DNA of 64,000 nt, from assembly GCA_034509925.1 (NCBI GenBank), contig CM067530.1:5162501-5226500 (forward strand). The letters run 5' to 3'. The stretch comes from Hirudinaria manillensis (lineage: Eukaryota; Annelida; Clitellata; Hirudinida; Hirudinidae). A model generated the notes under the pieces. The model did no database searches. It was not told the DNA's origin and was given only the letters and a program-made list of their open reading frames with translations. Of the stretch, positions 40,894 through 53,200 are shown one piece after another (the stretch's first letter is position 1; the number at the start of each line of letters is the position of its first letter). The translations under genes were made by a program, and so were the position numbers.

Positions 40894-41160
40894 TTATGAG
40901 TTTGCATTTTCTGGAGCAATAAATTGAACAGTTTTTTTTCTTCGAATTGCTTTTGTTTCAAAATCTATAACTTCCATTTCTTCATCATCAGGAAGTTTAT
41001 TGTATACAATATGGGCTATGAAGTAAGTTATATTTTTATCTTCTAGCTTTACCAGCACATAATCATCTTTTAAAATCTCATGGCTTGCAGAGTAATCATA
41101 TTAACTTTCTATAGACTTTTGGCCACCAAAAACCTTCAAAACTGCCTGACAAACCATCTT
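40894..41160 (-). pseudogene. Transposon-derived protein fragment, decayed
   Basis: Minus-strand reading gives DDYVLVKLEDKNITYFIAHI and EEMEVIDFETKAIRRKKTV, ending TAA at 40894-40896, with a stop just upstream at about 41103. The pattern (a 'DYVLVK...YF.A.I' hairpin then a basic segment) is one I associate with transposon-linked proteins in invertebrates, but I cannot name the family. Confidence 0.35.
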
Positions 41161-41446
41161 GCAGCATAATTACTATTGCATTAAAATGTTTATTACCATC
41201 ATTTCAATCATTTTGTGATTTTTCATTGGCTGATTTATATGGAAATAACATATTTTTGCTTTTGTTCCTTTTTCTTTTCAATTTCATCTGTTTTTGAAAT
41301 CCCACAATGCTTCAAGCATTACAGCTTGGATGACAGAACTCTTTCAGTGACACTTCAGTAATTTATAGAACAATTGAAAATGTAAGATAAGAATGACAAA
41401 TCAACAAGTTCATTCTTAAATAAAAACATTAATCAAAGCATTTTTA

Positions 41447-41622
41447 CGCAAATATTTGGTTGGGTCACCAATTTGCTCAAAAAAACTCTCGTAATCGATC
41501 ATAGAATTTAAAGGATTTTGTTGAAGAATACTGCAAACATGTCCCGGGACGTTTAAGGAGGTGCATTCATCCTCGCAACCACTCCTTGTCTCCTCGATCA
41601 TGTCAATATTTAATAAAAACAA
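41447..41622 (-). CDS. Possible exon of an unrecognised gene
   Basis: Open stretch reading MIEETRSGCEDECTSLNV, then LNSMIDYESFFEQIGDPTKYL, with a GTAAAA donor after the last Leu codon. It may be a first coding exon (Met at about 41601) or follow an acceptor at about 41623. Composition is protein-like; no family recognised. Confidence 0.3.
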
Positions 41623-41649
41623 CTAGATGAATTTTAAACATAAATGTCT

Positions 41650-43327
41650 TATTCATTTATTACACCAATTGATATACAAATTAATTCCAACTAGTTTGCT
41701 CAATCAAAGAAGTTAACGAAGCACAAAAAATTACTTTTCACCGCCTAAAACAAGAAACTCGTCTGTCGTGGATAAAGTAAAAAAAATTCGAAAAAAAGTT
41801 TGATCAAACACAAAAAAAATTCCGAAGCTGGGTAAATTGAATTTACATAGAAAATTTTATTGCTCTCATACAAATCCAACGGTGCTTTTAACCCTTGGTG
41901 CATATAGTCCCGCTCTCCCCTATTTTGTTGCATCGACTATTATGAGTGACTGCTGTAATATAGTTTTACGTTTGCTATTGAGTTAACCAACTTAAAAACT
42001 TGTAATGCTAACATAGTTTGAATTATTATATTATTTATTAATGGGTTCCACTCTCTAGTAGTTTGGTTTCCTCATGTAAAAAAAAACTTCCACTTGCAGC
42101 CAAGGGGGAGGCAAGTGTACTCCAACACATTTGGTCTTACTATGTATGTCAACCGAAAGTTTGCTATGAAAATTATTTATTATTAAAACCAGTCAATAGG
42201 TAGAGGTTCTTAGAATATAAAAATATACTTTTCATTAAACAATCACAAAGTGCCATGTGGTAGTGTTTAAAAAATGGAACCTCTGCGCCATGCGGAATGG
42301 CTGTGTTTTACCACTGTGTGTTATATCAATTTTAATTGTTTTGAAATTAATGTTTTGTACATATTTAATTAAAATTGATTTTGTCTTAATGTTTTGTCTC
42401 TAAACATTAGCGAATACCAGGATCAGTGTTCATAAACCAAAGAATCTAAAAGCAGTAAACGAATGGATAATGTGGATCTTATGCCTAGAGAAAAGTGACT
42501 GATCTTAAGCCAAAATCAATCATTAATTAACATAGAGGTATTCCTATCAAACTAAAACAGATCTGCAAATGTGACAATGGGTTCAACCAACCTCTAGCTG
42601 AGAAGAGCAAAAAGCCCTGCATGAGAAAGCATTAACTGAACAAATAGTATTACACACTTACCCAGGCTTGATGGTAGGTACTCCTAAACTAGAAGTCAAT
42701 AGATTATTTTGTACATATTTAACTAAAATTAATATTTTCCAATAATTATTCGTATATAAATGTTGATTATCTGGTGTCAAACACTAATTAAACACACATC
42801 ACTAATTACAGTTTACAATCATTGTGTAGTTAATAAAATTTTTAGCATTTTTCATTTTCTTCATCTTTTTTTCATTTTCTTCACTTTGTCGCACTGCTCT
42901 CGTCATAACATATGCAATTGTATTTATGATCTAAACCTCTAGATAGAACCCCCCCCCCCCCAAAAAAAAAATGATAATTTTCTGAATTTTAACACTAAAC
43001 TTAACTGCTACTATGCCTTTCGTGACGTGAGGGTAACTAAACTCACGGCCTATTTTTTTTTCAAAATGAGATCAAAGGCATGTTCTCGTAAGTTCATGTT
43101 TTACTTAATGCAATAAATGATAATTTTTGTCTTGTCAGTGTCTTGAAATCTGTTTTGAATGGTGTTGCAACGCTTAAGCACGATCTTTCGGGCGCGTTCT
43201 CCGCTTTTTAGTTATTACTGAGACACAGATTTTAACTAGTAACTGTTCGTCACCAAAAGAGCAATGCAAAGCATACATTTTGTGAGTAGTATTGCTTCAA
43301 CTCTGCAGTGAAGGACAAGTCATTTAC
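41650..43327. other. No gene seen; poly-C/poly-A tract
   Basis: AT-rich. A run of about a dozen C followed by A lies at about 42949-42969. No supported exon on either strand. Confidence 0.4.
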
Positions 43328-44303
43328 CTGGAGCGTCGACTGTCAAAAAGCATTTGAAACTCTATACAATGCGATTATAATACAGCTAATTCTGTCGTAT
43401 CCAATTACCGGGTTGACGCTTTTTGATACGGATGTCAGTAGCTGTATAATCCTTTCCAAATGAAGACATTGAAAAAGTCGTAGCATTCTGCAGTAGCTAA
43501 CTATCCAGAGCGGAACTGAAGTATTGCCTAACCAGGAGTGAATTACTAGTCCTTGAAATATTTTGGTCATGTGTTCCTGTTGAGAACTGATCACGGCTTC
43601 TTGAGGTGGCTGCTAAAGTTCAAAAACCCAAATGGCCATATGGCGAGATAAAATGAAGAACTGCAGAATTTTCAGTTTGATATTGAATATTGATATGAAT
43701 TTTGTAATGATATCGGAAAGGTCAATACACAGCGACACTGATAGCCACACTGCAATCTCTCACTATCCCTTCCAGCTCACCTTCAGGCACTGCATTAACA
43801 GAAAAACATGAAACCGAAGAGTCTCGACAAATTCGTCACAGTCCCGTGAGATGAAGGTGAAGCTCTTGCACCCATGCTGCAGCGGCTGGAAGCTGGGTTG
43901 AAACCAGATTAGCAGCAGATATTCGGACATAGGAAAGTAACTAAAACCTGTTTGGAACAATGGGATTCTTTGAAAATTAGTAACGGGGTTCTACATGGGA
44001 AACAGGAAAACTTAGTATAGCATCACCTTCAAATAGTTCAAACCTTCAAGATCTTGCTTCACTGAAGTATTGGATGAATTCCATAACGGAGCCTCATCGG
44101 ACATCTTGGAGTGAATAAAACCATCATCAGGAAAGTGAGGGAGACGTTTTACTGGTTGCATTGCGGGGCATTCAGGAGTGGTGTAGAAATTGCAATGTTT
44201 GCGCAACCAGTAATGGACTTAAAAAGAGAACTAGGGCCTAATGCAACCATATAACGTAGGTTACCTTTTGAAAGAATAGCTTTGGGTATTGCTGGACAAT
44301 TCC
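43328..44303 (-). CDS. Six in-phase exons of an unrecognised gene (both ends missing)
   Basis: Exons 44265-44303, 44044-44217, 43781-43947, 43547-43612, 43409-43451 and a 12-base microexon 43328-43339 all have AG acceptors and GT donors and join with consistent phase (1,1,0,0,1,1). Peptide landmarks: AIPKAILSKVHYWLRKHCNF, TPECPAMQPVKRLPHFPDDG, FSYFPMSEYLLLIWFQPSFQ, FTFISRDCDEFVETLRFHVF, DYTATDIRIKKRQPVDAP. The phase agreement over six junctions makes a real spliced gene likely. I do not recognise the family. It may continue into the exons at 39.0-41.6 kb and 33.5 kb. Confidence 0.55.
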
Positions 44304-44330
44304 CTGCATCAAAAAATAGGAATCAATATA

Positions 44331-44704
44331 CAGTCAAACCTCGTCATTATGCCACCTCACTTCTGTGCTACTCTCGCTATTATGCCACTTTTGCTCACTC
44401 CCGACAAAATTCAATACAGAATAAATTTATTATTCCACTTCTTACTCCCGCTACCATTCCACCAGGGTCATGACAATGCTTATCTAACCCATAAAGTTAA
44501 GCACATATTCCCAGTCGGGGAAGTAATTCAGAGGCATTACCTTGTATTTTTTTTTGATCAGGTTAATACTTTCCTAGGAATTGGTGTTGAAGGATGATTA
44601 AGGACGGTAATGGAAACATTCCACGGAATTTGTTTGGTCGAATGGACAAAGTTGACTGGGAGTACAAATAGGTATGAGAATGGCATAGCAAAGAGATTTG
44701 ACTG
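44331..44704. mobile_element. Pogo/Tigger-type MITE, 374 bp
   Basis: Begins CAGTCAAACCTCGTCATTAT and ends AAGAGATTTGACTG, whose complement is CAGTCAAATCTC: imperfect terminal inverted repeats. Flanked by TA on both sides (44329-44330 and 44705-44706), the target duplication of Tc1/mariner/pogo elements. No transposase inside. Confidence 0.8.
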
Positions 44705-45013
44705 TATTTTATTTATGAATCTTTATTTAGATTTTATATGGCTGCAGTAGTATTTTTTTGATATTATGCTCCAAGGAACACATAACTTTAATATAACATT
44801 GCTAGAATAGATTTTTATGTGCAATTTTTATAAACTTGCCCCCTAATTTAGTTACATTAATTCGAATTAAATTTGTATTGAGGAAAATAAATTTAGTAAT
44901 GCATTTAATTAATAAAAATTCAATTCATCTATTCGAGAAGGCTTGGATAGAAGTATTGTTTAAAACAAACGAATCACGCCGGTAGCTGTGATCGGTCTTT
45001 TTCGTGTGGGAGG
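44705..45013. other. 5' flank of the MTCH gene
   Basis: No gene seen; should hold the promoter of the carrier homolog starting at 45014. Confidence 0.35.
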
Positions 45014-47840
45014 ATGTCTTGCTCAGAATGCGTAGCAAGAGCTGTTCGGACAGCCATTTGTTATCCTATTACTTGTGCAACTACACTAGCTCAAGTCAGT
45101 AACTTCTAGATAATATTTCTATACAAACCGCAGCATTATAGAAATTGAAGTTTAAATGGTAGCTTAGCCATGTTTCTGCGGTGAAGTTGAGGGAATATTA
45201 ATATTAACCGAAGTTAGCGGAAAGAATATTGATTTGATGGGCACAATGTAGAAGCAGTAGAAAGCATTAACAATGCATTGATTAGCAGACATTATTCATA
45301 TTTTTAGTTTGGCCATGAACCTTTTTGTCCGCTACTGTCAACGACTCTTTTTGGAAGCCAAGCTTACATGTATCCAAATGTTTTCAGATACAGTATGTCT
45401 TTATTAAATTAAGAATCTTACTTTTATTGATTATTTATGTGTGATTTTGGTTTAGTTAACTTTATCAATATCATATTGTAGTTAGCCACATTTATCAAAC
45501 TGATGGGTTTTTTGGACTGTATAGAGGATGTCACTACTACTTGATTGGAGATGTTATTTTTAGTGTGGTTTCTAGATCACATGAAAGGGTCAGTCCTATA
45601 ACATCTTGTTCACTAAGGGAATTCAGTTAATTCATTTGGCAATTTCTAGAGACCATGTGATGTGGAATTATGCCCCAAGGAATATGAAATTTGCACAGAT
45701 GGAGTTGATAAAAGTCAACTTCAATTTCCAGAAATGATCAAAAATGTAGCATATTATTTTTGAACAAGTTAAACCGAAATTTCATTGCACATTTGTCTTT
45801 AGACACTTCGGAACATTTTCCTCAGTTGTGCTGGTGTAGTTTGCAGCCGTCCCTTTATTGGTAGTAGTGGGGCTTTTGTGAATTATTATTGTAAACTAAA
45901 ATAAAACCTATTTCTCAGTGCTTGGCTTGAGATGTACAGCCCAGTTTGTTGGCAAGGAGACTTGCTACTCGTAAGTAATTGATTTAATTTTACATCAATT
46001 TCAACAACAACAGTTAAGGCAGTCTTTACAACATCGAGTTCATTTGATTTCAGATCAATTTTCTCAGCAGTTTCTGATATTTGGAAAAATGAGGGAATTT
46101 CAGGGTTCTTTGCGTTAGTTAATTATCAATATTTTATTTTTGGCCAAACTGCCATTATTTTACATTGACATTTTAGAGGCCTTTTACCAAGTTTGGTTTA
46201 TGAAGCTTTGACGGTGGCCATTGTAAACAGTCTCTATCATTCTTTACATTCCATTATTGTTTGTGCTGGCCATTCCCCAGGCTCTGTAATTAAATAATTT
46301 TTTTTCTATTGATGGTCCTATTTTAACATATATGTTTCTCAATCCAGGTACTTAAGGATGTCATTTATTTGCTAAGTGTTGTGAGTTGAATTTTTGTTTG
46401 TTGAACCATCTTTGAATTTTGGATTGGATTTTATTAAACTTTTAGTACTTGGGCTTCAAGTACACATACTGGTTCCAGTGGTAGTGCTTGTTACTGATTA
46501 TTCTTTGATAGCTATTGTAGTGGAAAAGAAAATAAATTTCATTTAAATAATTCAGGTTCTTTAGTTCCATTAGACACATTTAACTTTAGTCTAGTCATAT
46601 TTTTTTATGTGGCTTATGATACAAATGATGGCAACTGTGTGGCATTAAGGGATTACAATCAAATTTGGCAAGTTGTACCAACCTGTAGCCAGAGTTCTAA
46701 GTTTTCTGGCTTCCTGTTATCGGAGACTTGTAGCTCCCTTCTGAAGATTTCCCTATCTTCAGAAAGCTCTCATTGTTTTTTGTATCACTTTATAGACTAT
46801 TTGATACCCAACAAACTTTAATTGCTTGAGGCTTTCTTTGGCCTTCTTGTGTTTAATCTTCTCTGCCCAAATTGACTGCAGTGGTCATGGAAGCTTTCTC
46901 TTGTGGCAGATCCAGAATGAGGCTTTGATATTCTTGTCATAGCCTTTGCTTTTTCCTGGCTAGGCATTATTAATGTGTGAATGAGGATGGAGTAAGTCAA
47001 TTTGCTGATCACTCCTTGCACCAACTTATATTGAAAGTTTTTAGTCAGATATGCTGCTTTTTAATTTTGTTCATTTAATAAAAAATGTTGTAAATGAACT
47101 TTCACAAGCATAGTTGCAGCATACAAAAAATTACAAAAATGAGCTTCAGTGCAAAATTAAGCTTATGAAAATTGATGCTAAATGTTGAAAAACTCTTAAA
47201 ATGCTGTTCAATAACTTATTGTGTATAAGTCTTATAGATTTGCTGAATATGGTAGGTATATTGAGCTGTTGCCAAAAAAACTCGATTGAGTTACTTAATT
47301 GATTGTGATGTGCAACCCTCTTGACAATCTCAGTTGCCATATTGCCCTTAAAGAGCCCTAAGTTTAATGTGCCTGTTGTAATTGATATATTTCTCTCAGC
47401 ATTTCTATGGATGATAATTATTACTTCAATTTTTGACATTGAATTTGCAGGCCTTTGCTTGCCGTCTCACATATCCAATTGATCTTACTTCAGTTGTCAT
47501 GGCAGTTAACCACTCAAGGTTTGTTTTGCAGGGAAATTGTTTTGATGTAGAATGCAACTTTTAATGAGTCTTTAATTAAACCACATGAACAATTATTTGT
47601 ATTAATAATTTAATTCAGGTTGAAAGTTGCTTCCACATTAAACATGCCAAAATATAACAGTTGGTTGTCCTGTTTGAGACACTTGAAAGCTAATGTTAGA
47701 ATGTTGATTATTCTCAATAATGACTGCCACCTGAACAAAACATTTTTAATTTGCAACAAAATTTCTCTTATCAGAATCAGACAACAAGGGGCTCAACTTT
47801 TTTCTTTAGGAGATATCATGGGCCAAGCAATTGTACGTGA
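45014..47840 (+). CDS. Mitochondrial carrier homolog (MTCH1/2 type)
   Basis: Outer-mitochondrial-membrane relative of solute carriers; MTCH2 acts as an insertase for tail-anchored proteins. Eleven exons join in phase to 285 residues plus TGA: 45014-45094, 45308-45392, 45482-45588, 45650-45745, 45803-45860, 45919-45970, 46054-46113, 46177-46285, 47451-47518, 47619-47694, 47775-47840. Landmarks match the family in order: VRTAICYPITCATTL, FGHEPFCPLLSTTLFG, TDGFFGLYRG, LRCTAQFVGKETCYS, WKNEGISGFFAGLLPSLVYE, RLTYPIDLTSVVMAVN, RGSTFFFRRY. Vertebrate MTCH2 is 303 residues, so this is full length. Each exon is short, so no long open frame reveals the gene. Its largest intron (46286-47450) carries a retroelement fragment. 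MTCH1 versus MTCH2 was not resolved. Confidence 0.88.
46815..47035 (-). mobile_element. R2-like retroelement fragment in an MTCH intron
   Basis: Minus strand matches the C-terminal end of the element at 61 kb: AAAGCAAAGGCTATGACAAG and TTCTGGATCTGCCACAAGAG correspond to the segments RTKTMTKM and SFWIWQMR there. It is frame-shifted and antisense to the host gene. Confidence 0.65.
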
Positions 47841-48110
47841 AGTGTTGTGTTGCCTCCTGATTTCCACAAAGACTTGCTGAGTTGCAACATGAGCTTTTGA
47901 ACGGAATAAAGATGTAAGCTACTACTGGAAATTTTTTGGGTGATCCAGTTTGCTGGATATATAAGGTGTTGATATGATCTAGTGATACCTCATAAATTTG
48001 GGCATATGACTTCAGTTTCTGAAGCCATGGAAGCCATGCTTGAGCCAAACTATATTTGATGTGGATGAATCAGACTTCAAACCTTTTCAGTTGGACAGAT
48101 GCTAATATTT

Positions 48111-48356
48111 TTATTGCCAATATTTAAATACTTTTTTTGAGCTTCTGTAGGAATTTTTGGCATATCTTTGTATATTTAGCCTAGTGTTGTTTCCTAAATC
48201 TTCACTGGGATTATGTTTTTGCTTAGTGCTTAGTTTTGTTGGTGGAGTAACTAATTTCTCATCACTTGACGGTTTGTGTTGTTTCTTGCGAACTTTGCGC
48301 CAAAATTTATTGAAACCTTCTGCGCTTGGGCACTGGTCTTGGGCCTGTGGCTTCAT
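48111..48356 (-). CDS. Possible basic protein or first exon
   Basis: 81-codon open frame starting MKPQAQDQCPSAEGFNKF, rich in Lys, Ser and Asn. It could be a first exon with a donor in AAAAAAAGTATTT near 48130. No family recognised and no firm downstream exon; chance is possible. Confidence 0.2.
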   Translation of the reverse strand: MKPQAQDQCPSAEGFNKFWRKVRKKQHKPSSDEKLVTPPTKLSTKQKHNPSEDLGNNTRLNIQRYAKNSYRSSKKVFKYWQ

Positions 48357-48399
48357 GGTTCGTGCTGGTATTAAAACCGATTTATTTTCGTACTAAAAA

Positions 48400-49510
48400 G
48401 CCCTTAGCTTTTGAGGTTTCTAGTTTTGGATCTAAAATCTGGGGATGGGTAATAATGGGGAAGTTAATATAATTACTAAATAAAGGTAAGCAATTTTTAA
48501 ATTTCTAACCGATTTGAGCGGAGGTATGGGTACCGGCAGTATTGCATAGAGTCCGATCATCTCATACTTAAGCGATTTACCTTACAAGCCTTGTTTGGCG
48601 GCAGTGGATGTGCTTGTGTTATTTTTTATTACTCCTGAAGAAAAATTTAGTTACCCTAAAAATTTTCGTGATCGTAGGCTTTTCACTCACCAAACATAAC
48701 ATCAAACAAGAAACAGACTGGAATTGCCCAAAGGCATTTTTGATGTGTTGCCTCATCGCATTGCATTTTCTGGCCATTTCTTCATGAAGATGGATGTGCT
48801 TTATCTAAAGCAGCAGCCTGTTCCTCTCTGTAGGAATTCATTGTGCGTTTTCTTATCAAGCTTGAAATAGTTATTGTAAATTTTTATTTTGGTTATTGCC
48901 TAATTTTACGTTGTCGTCAGATAGACACATTTCAGCGTTAGAACATTCTTCATCACCACTTGAATTATGCCACTTTTTTGTCTGGATATCATTGTTCAGA
49001 ATAAAAATAATGGTAAAACTAAGTAAAACCATTTTCAAACCTTCAACAGAATTAACCTAAAATAACTCCCCAGCAAACACAGCCCGTTTGGCCGCATCAG
49101 CTAAACAATTTTGATGTTATTTAGTTTGAAAATTCTCGCTAAAGTAGTCGCTGGTGGAGAGGATATTATTTAACTTTGAATTATGGTCATAATTTGTAAA
49201 ACTTAGTTTGCGTCTCTTTATGGACTGAGCCACGTGGTCAATTCTATAATATGAAGAAAAAAGATGACGCTCGATAGCTTTCAAATTGCTATATAAGCAT
49301 CGCAACAAATAGAAATCAAGACTTAATTTCATCCGCCTTTAACGATGACGAAACGAACAAATAAAATTCTACAATTTAAAAATTACAATTATGAAATAGG
49401 CCTATATTAATTACAAATTCACGTTAGTAAATATGATTTACAAATAAATAATTCAGTATATTTATTCTTATTTTAAATGTGATATATATGTGTAGGTATA
49501 TATATATATA
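48400..49510. other. No gene seen
   Basis: AT-rich intergenic DNA downstream of MTCH. No convincing exon, RNA gene or repeat was recognised. Confidence 0.4.
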
Positions 49511-49680
49511 CAAGGTTCTACGAGGAGTGTTAGAGGCCACCAAAGTAGCGGTATCCAGAGCAAACTCGCGCGCAATCTCCAAGCAACGGAAGTTTTACTT
49601 CCTGCGCTAGGGCTTCGCACACCTCTGCAGAAAGCGATGCCAAACGCCAAAAAGGACATCCTTGCAGAGGCATGTTAATG
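49511..49680 (+). mobile_element. R2-like retroelement fragment
   Basis: Reads EATKVAVSRANSRAISKQRK, then HLCRKRC, a near copy of the element at 61-62.5 kb (EATKAAVTKANSRAISKQRK). A stop replaces Glu in the FLREG segment. Orientation plus. An AT microsatellite (TATATATA) precedes it at about 49477-49510. Confidence 0.8.
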
Positions 49681-50203
49681 AGCTGAATTTCCCATACGTA
49701 TACCACCACTAACCCAACTATTTAACAAGCCAAGATCAGTGTGCTGAAGATGGTCTACCCATTTCGGCTGGACTACCCTCGTGGTTATCTTGTAGAACCC
49801 GTGATCAAATATGACTTGTACCCATCATCCAAACTTTTTGGGCCCTATTTTTGTTTGCTGGGATGGCAGCTCGTTAGAGCCTGGAAAAGACGTTACGCGT
49901 CTTTCGCACCCGAACGGGCTAGCAATTGTGTAAGTTACATTATAGTAACGCTTTTTTCACCGCAATAATTAATAGTTGGTAAACTTGTAGAAGCCGTTAA
50001 ATGTTACACCTCACCTATCGAGGTGACCGAGATGTCATTATTCGAAATGCTCATTGCAAAATTTTACAATAAAAGTTTATGGGACTATACTGATTAATGT
50101 TAGACTGGTTTAAGCGGACCTTGTCGGTTACCATCACCTTGCAAAAAGTATATCCAAGGAATTTTTAGTAAGATGCATCAGGAAATCGAAATTACTACCA
50201 CTT
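49681..50203. other. No gene seen
   Basis: Between the retroelement fragment and the stop of TOMM70. A 75-codon plus frame at 49741-49968 has no recognisable features. Confidence 0.35.
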
Positions 50204-53200
50204 TTATTCAGCAAGATTAGCAAGCCTGCATACTTTTTGTTTTACCTCGGCAGTTATCATCATATGGTACAGTTCAGCGAGTTCTACCTCATTTATACAA
50301 GAAATGATGGCGTCTCTGGTCACTTGCATACAACTAGTCCAGTCATTCCTGTTAAAAATAAACACCATAGTCATAAACATTCTCATTAAACATCACAAAC
50401 TGAACTACCTTTTAAGGTCAAACTTTGCACGAGTCCAGTGGATTTGAGTAAACTTCTCATCTAACTCCATGCCTCTCCCCAGGAGTCTATAAGCTTCCTC
50501 AAGGTCCCCACATTCATTATAAATAGAGATTCTAGTAATTAATTTATGTCATATTAGAAGACATTCACAAATGTAGCAAAAAAAAGTCTTACGCTTTTTG
50601 GTCATAATATTTAGGATTGGTGGGATCCAATGAAATTGCTTTATCAAAGTACTTCCTAGCAACTGCAAATTCTTCAGTCTCTGCAATAATCTAAAAGGAT
50701 AGACCTTAATTTATGGAAAATTTTTACGGGACACATCAGACAAAAATTCCAAGTTAATTCAAATTAATTCAACTCATTGATATGCATAGATTGAAGAATT
50801 CACCCTATTCAACAGACATTTAGAAAAATCTCATAAATGATTCTCATGACATGCCAAAATTAAACATTTTGTTAAAATTAATAAAAACGATTGCAGGCAT
50901 CAATAATAGAATAATTAACCTCTCCGTAGAATGAATGTACTCTGGGACATGATGGAAATTTCTCAAGGAGAGCATTTAAGCATTTCTGGTATTGGATACC
51001 TTTATACTTTTTTTTGACTGATAGAAAATAAAAATAAAGATTACAAGGAATAGCTTAACATCTTCAGAAAATACAAACTTGCAGAGCATCTTTTAATATG
51101 AGGATATGACAGTTTATCATTGAGAGATATGCATTTTTCAAATTCTTTTATTGCCAGATCCATATCCCCACAATTCAGCCATGCCTAAAGAAGAGTGTGG
51201 AATTACAACACATTCGAAACATGGACATTGACTTACATATCCCATAAGCGTGTAGGTGTCTGGATTATTTGGATTCAAATTTTGTGCTCCTCTTATAATT
51301 TCAATGGCTTCCCCCATATTATGCATGTGCATTTTCACTTTTGCCAATTTTAGGAGGGCATTGGTCGTAATCTGTAAGCACAAACAAATTGAATAAAAGC
51401 TAAGTAATATCAATATAACAATTTGAGCTAACCTTAATGTCAACATTTTCTAAATGCAAAATATCCAGCAAGTCCTTCTTTGCTAAATCATACTGACAAC
51501 TCAAATAATAGAATGTTCCTCTCATGAGGAGTGCTTCTACTTTATGCTCTGAAACCTCCAAATTCATTTCTTCTGTACAAAGTTTAACAATATTGCTGAA
51601 GTTATTGGAATAAAACTCCTTCAATGCCTTTTTGAAGGGGCTGAAAAACAAGAATATAAAATAATGTGTAATTTAATATTTTTTTATATGAATATTTTTA
51701 TTATTTTTTATTATTAAATAAAAAATAGTAAGATTGTCATTACACATCTATGAAAGGAAATGCTTAAACATTATTTATAACCTCTCAACTTCATCTTCTA
51801 TGTTTGTGGATTTGTCTGCTCTGAAATCTTCTTTCTTATATTTGAAGACTGGATCCTGAGAGAAGTACTGAAGTTTGTCCCAAACATAAGTCGGTGAAGG
51901 AATGAAAACAGATCTAATCTACAAGACATAACATATTATGTAATTACATAGTTGAAAGTAATATTCTAACAGATAATTTATGAATAATGATGTATTTCAA
52001 TTCAAATTTCAGCTGTACTTTCATACTATAAACAGCAATCAATTTAATTAATTATATACTACACAATATTTATTGTTATATAAAAAATGACCCCAGTCCT
52101 GGATGGTTTTATTTCAGAAAACAAGACAATCTGGCCCCAGTTGGATTAAAAAAAAATCCTACACCCCTATTAACATGTAAATATGATTCATTTATGCTAA
52201 ATAAAAGGGTTCCATCTGCTTAGCATCAGAATTATTTTTCTTTTCATAGTAATACTTGGCTCTTCCCCAATGATTGTGTGAGCTGGGTCTCAAACATTGT
52301 GATTAACATATGAGGGAACAAAACCATCTGAGTTAACTGTTTCAATAGCTTGTTTCAAGCTAGGGATTGAACACAATAGTAACATAACTAGTGTATTTCT
52401 GACCATTGTTTGCATGCACACTGCCCATTCAGTCATCCTGCAGGTGTACAAGGTGTCTCATAAAAATGAATGGACAACAAGTGTCTCACTAGTAGGTGAT
52501 GCAATATATATCCATGCAAGTCTTGGTATATCAGGGAAAGACTGCATTTAAACTTAACCAAGAATATCGATCTGAGTGTCAAATTTGAAGTACTATATTT
52601 TCATGAAATTAACACACACACACAGCTGTAACATGCTTATGAATTGAGTAGAAAAAATTGAATAAAACACATATCTATATCATGTAAGTTGCATGCAAAC
52701 ATAAAACATGCTTTATATGAATGAATACAATAGTTCAATGAGACAATCTCATTGAGAGTGCACCAATCTAGCATTCATACTCAGGATTAGGTAAAATCAT
52801 TTGTAAATCACAATCACCTCTATTGAAAAGTTCCTTGTTGTGAAAGTTGTTATTCACCCAACTTAAATATAAGCTGAGTCATTGCTACTAACCTTGAACT
52901 ACTTGCTTTTGAATTCAAGGCCATTTGACAAAAATTTAATATTCTTGATGAATGAAAAAGTAGCCTCGACCATGCTTATTTAATAAAACATAAAAGGTGC
53001 ACCCCCAAAGAGCATTGAAATAAGTTAATTTTTAAAACAACAAAAACATGACAAAAAGGAACCTGAAATATTTGAACAATTATTACCTAAAAATCAAATG
53101 GGAAAACCTGGAAAAAATGACCAGATTCCATATTTGCTGGAGCCAGAATTTTGTACATTCATATTTATGTGTGTAAAATCGAACATTTTTAAATTATTGA

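Noticed and set aside
47806-48048. 80-codon minus frame overlapping the last MTCH exon
   Set aside because: Most likely an antisense shadow; no in-phase partner exon could be shown.
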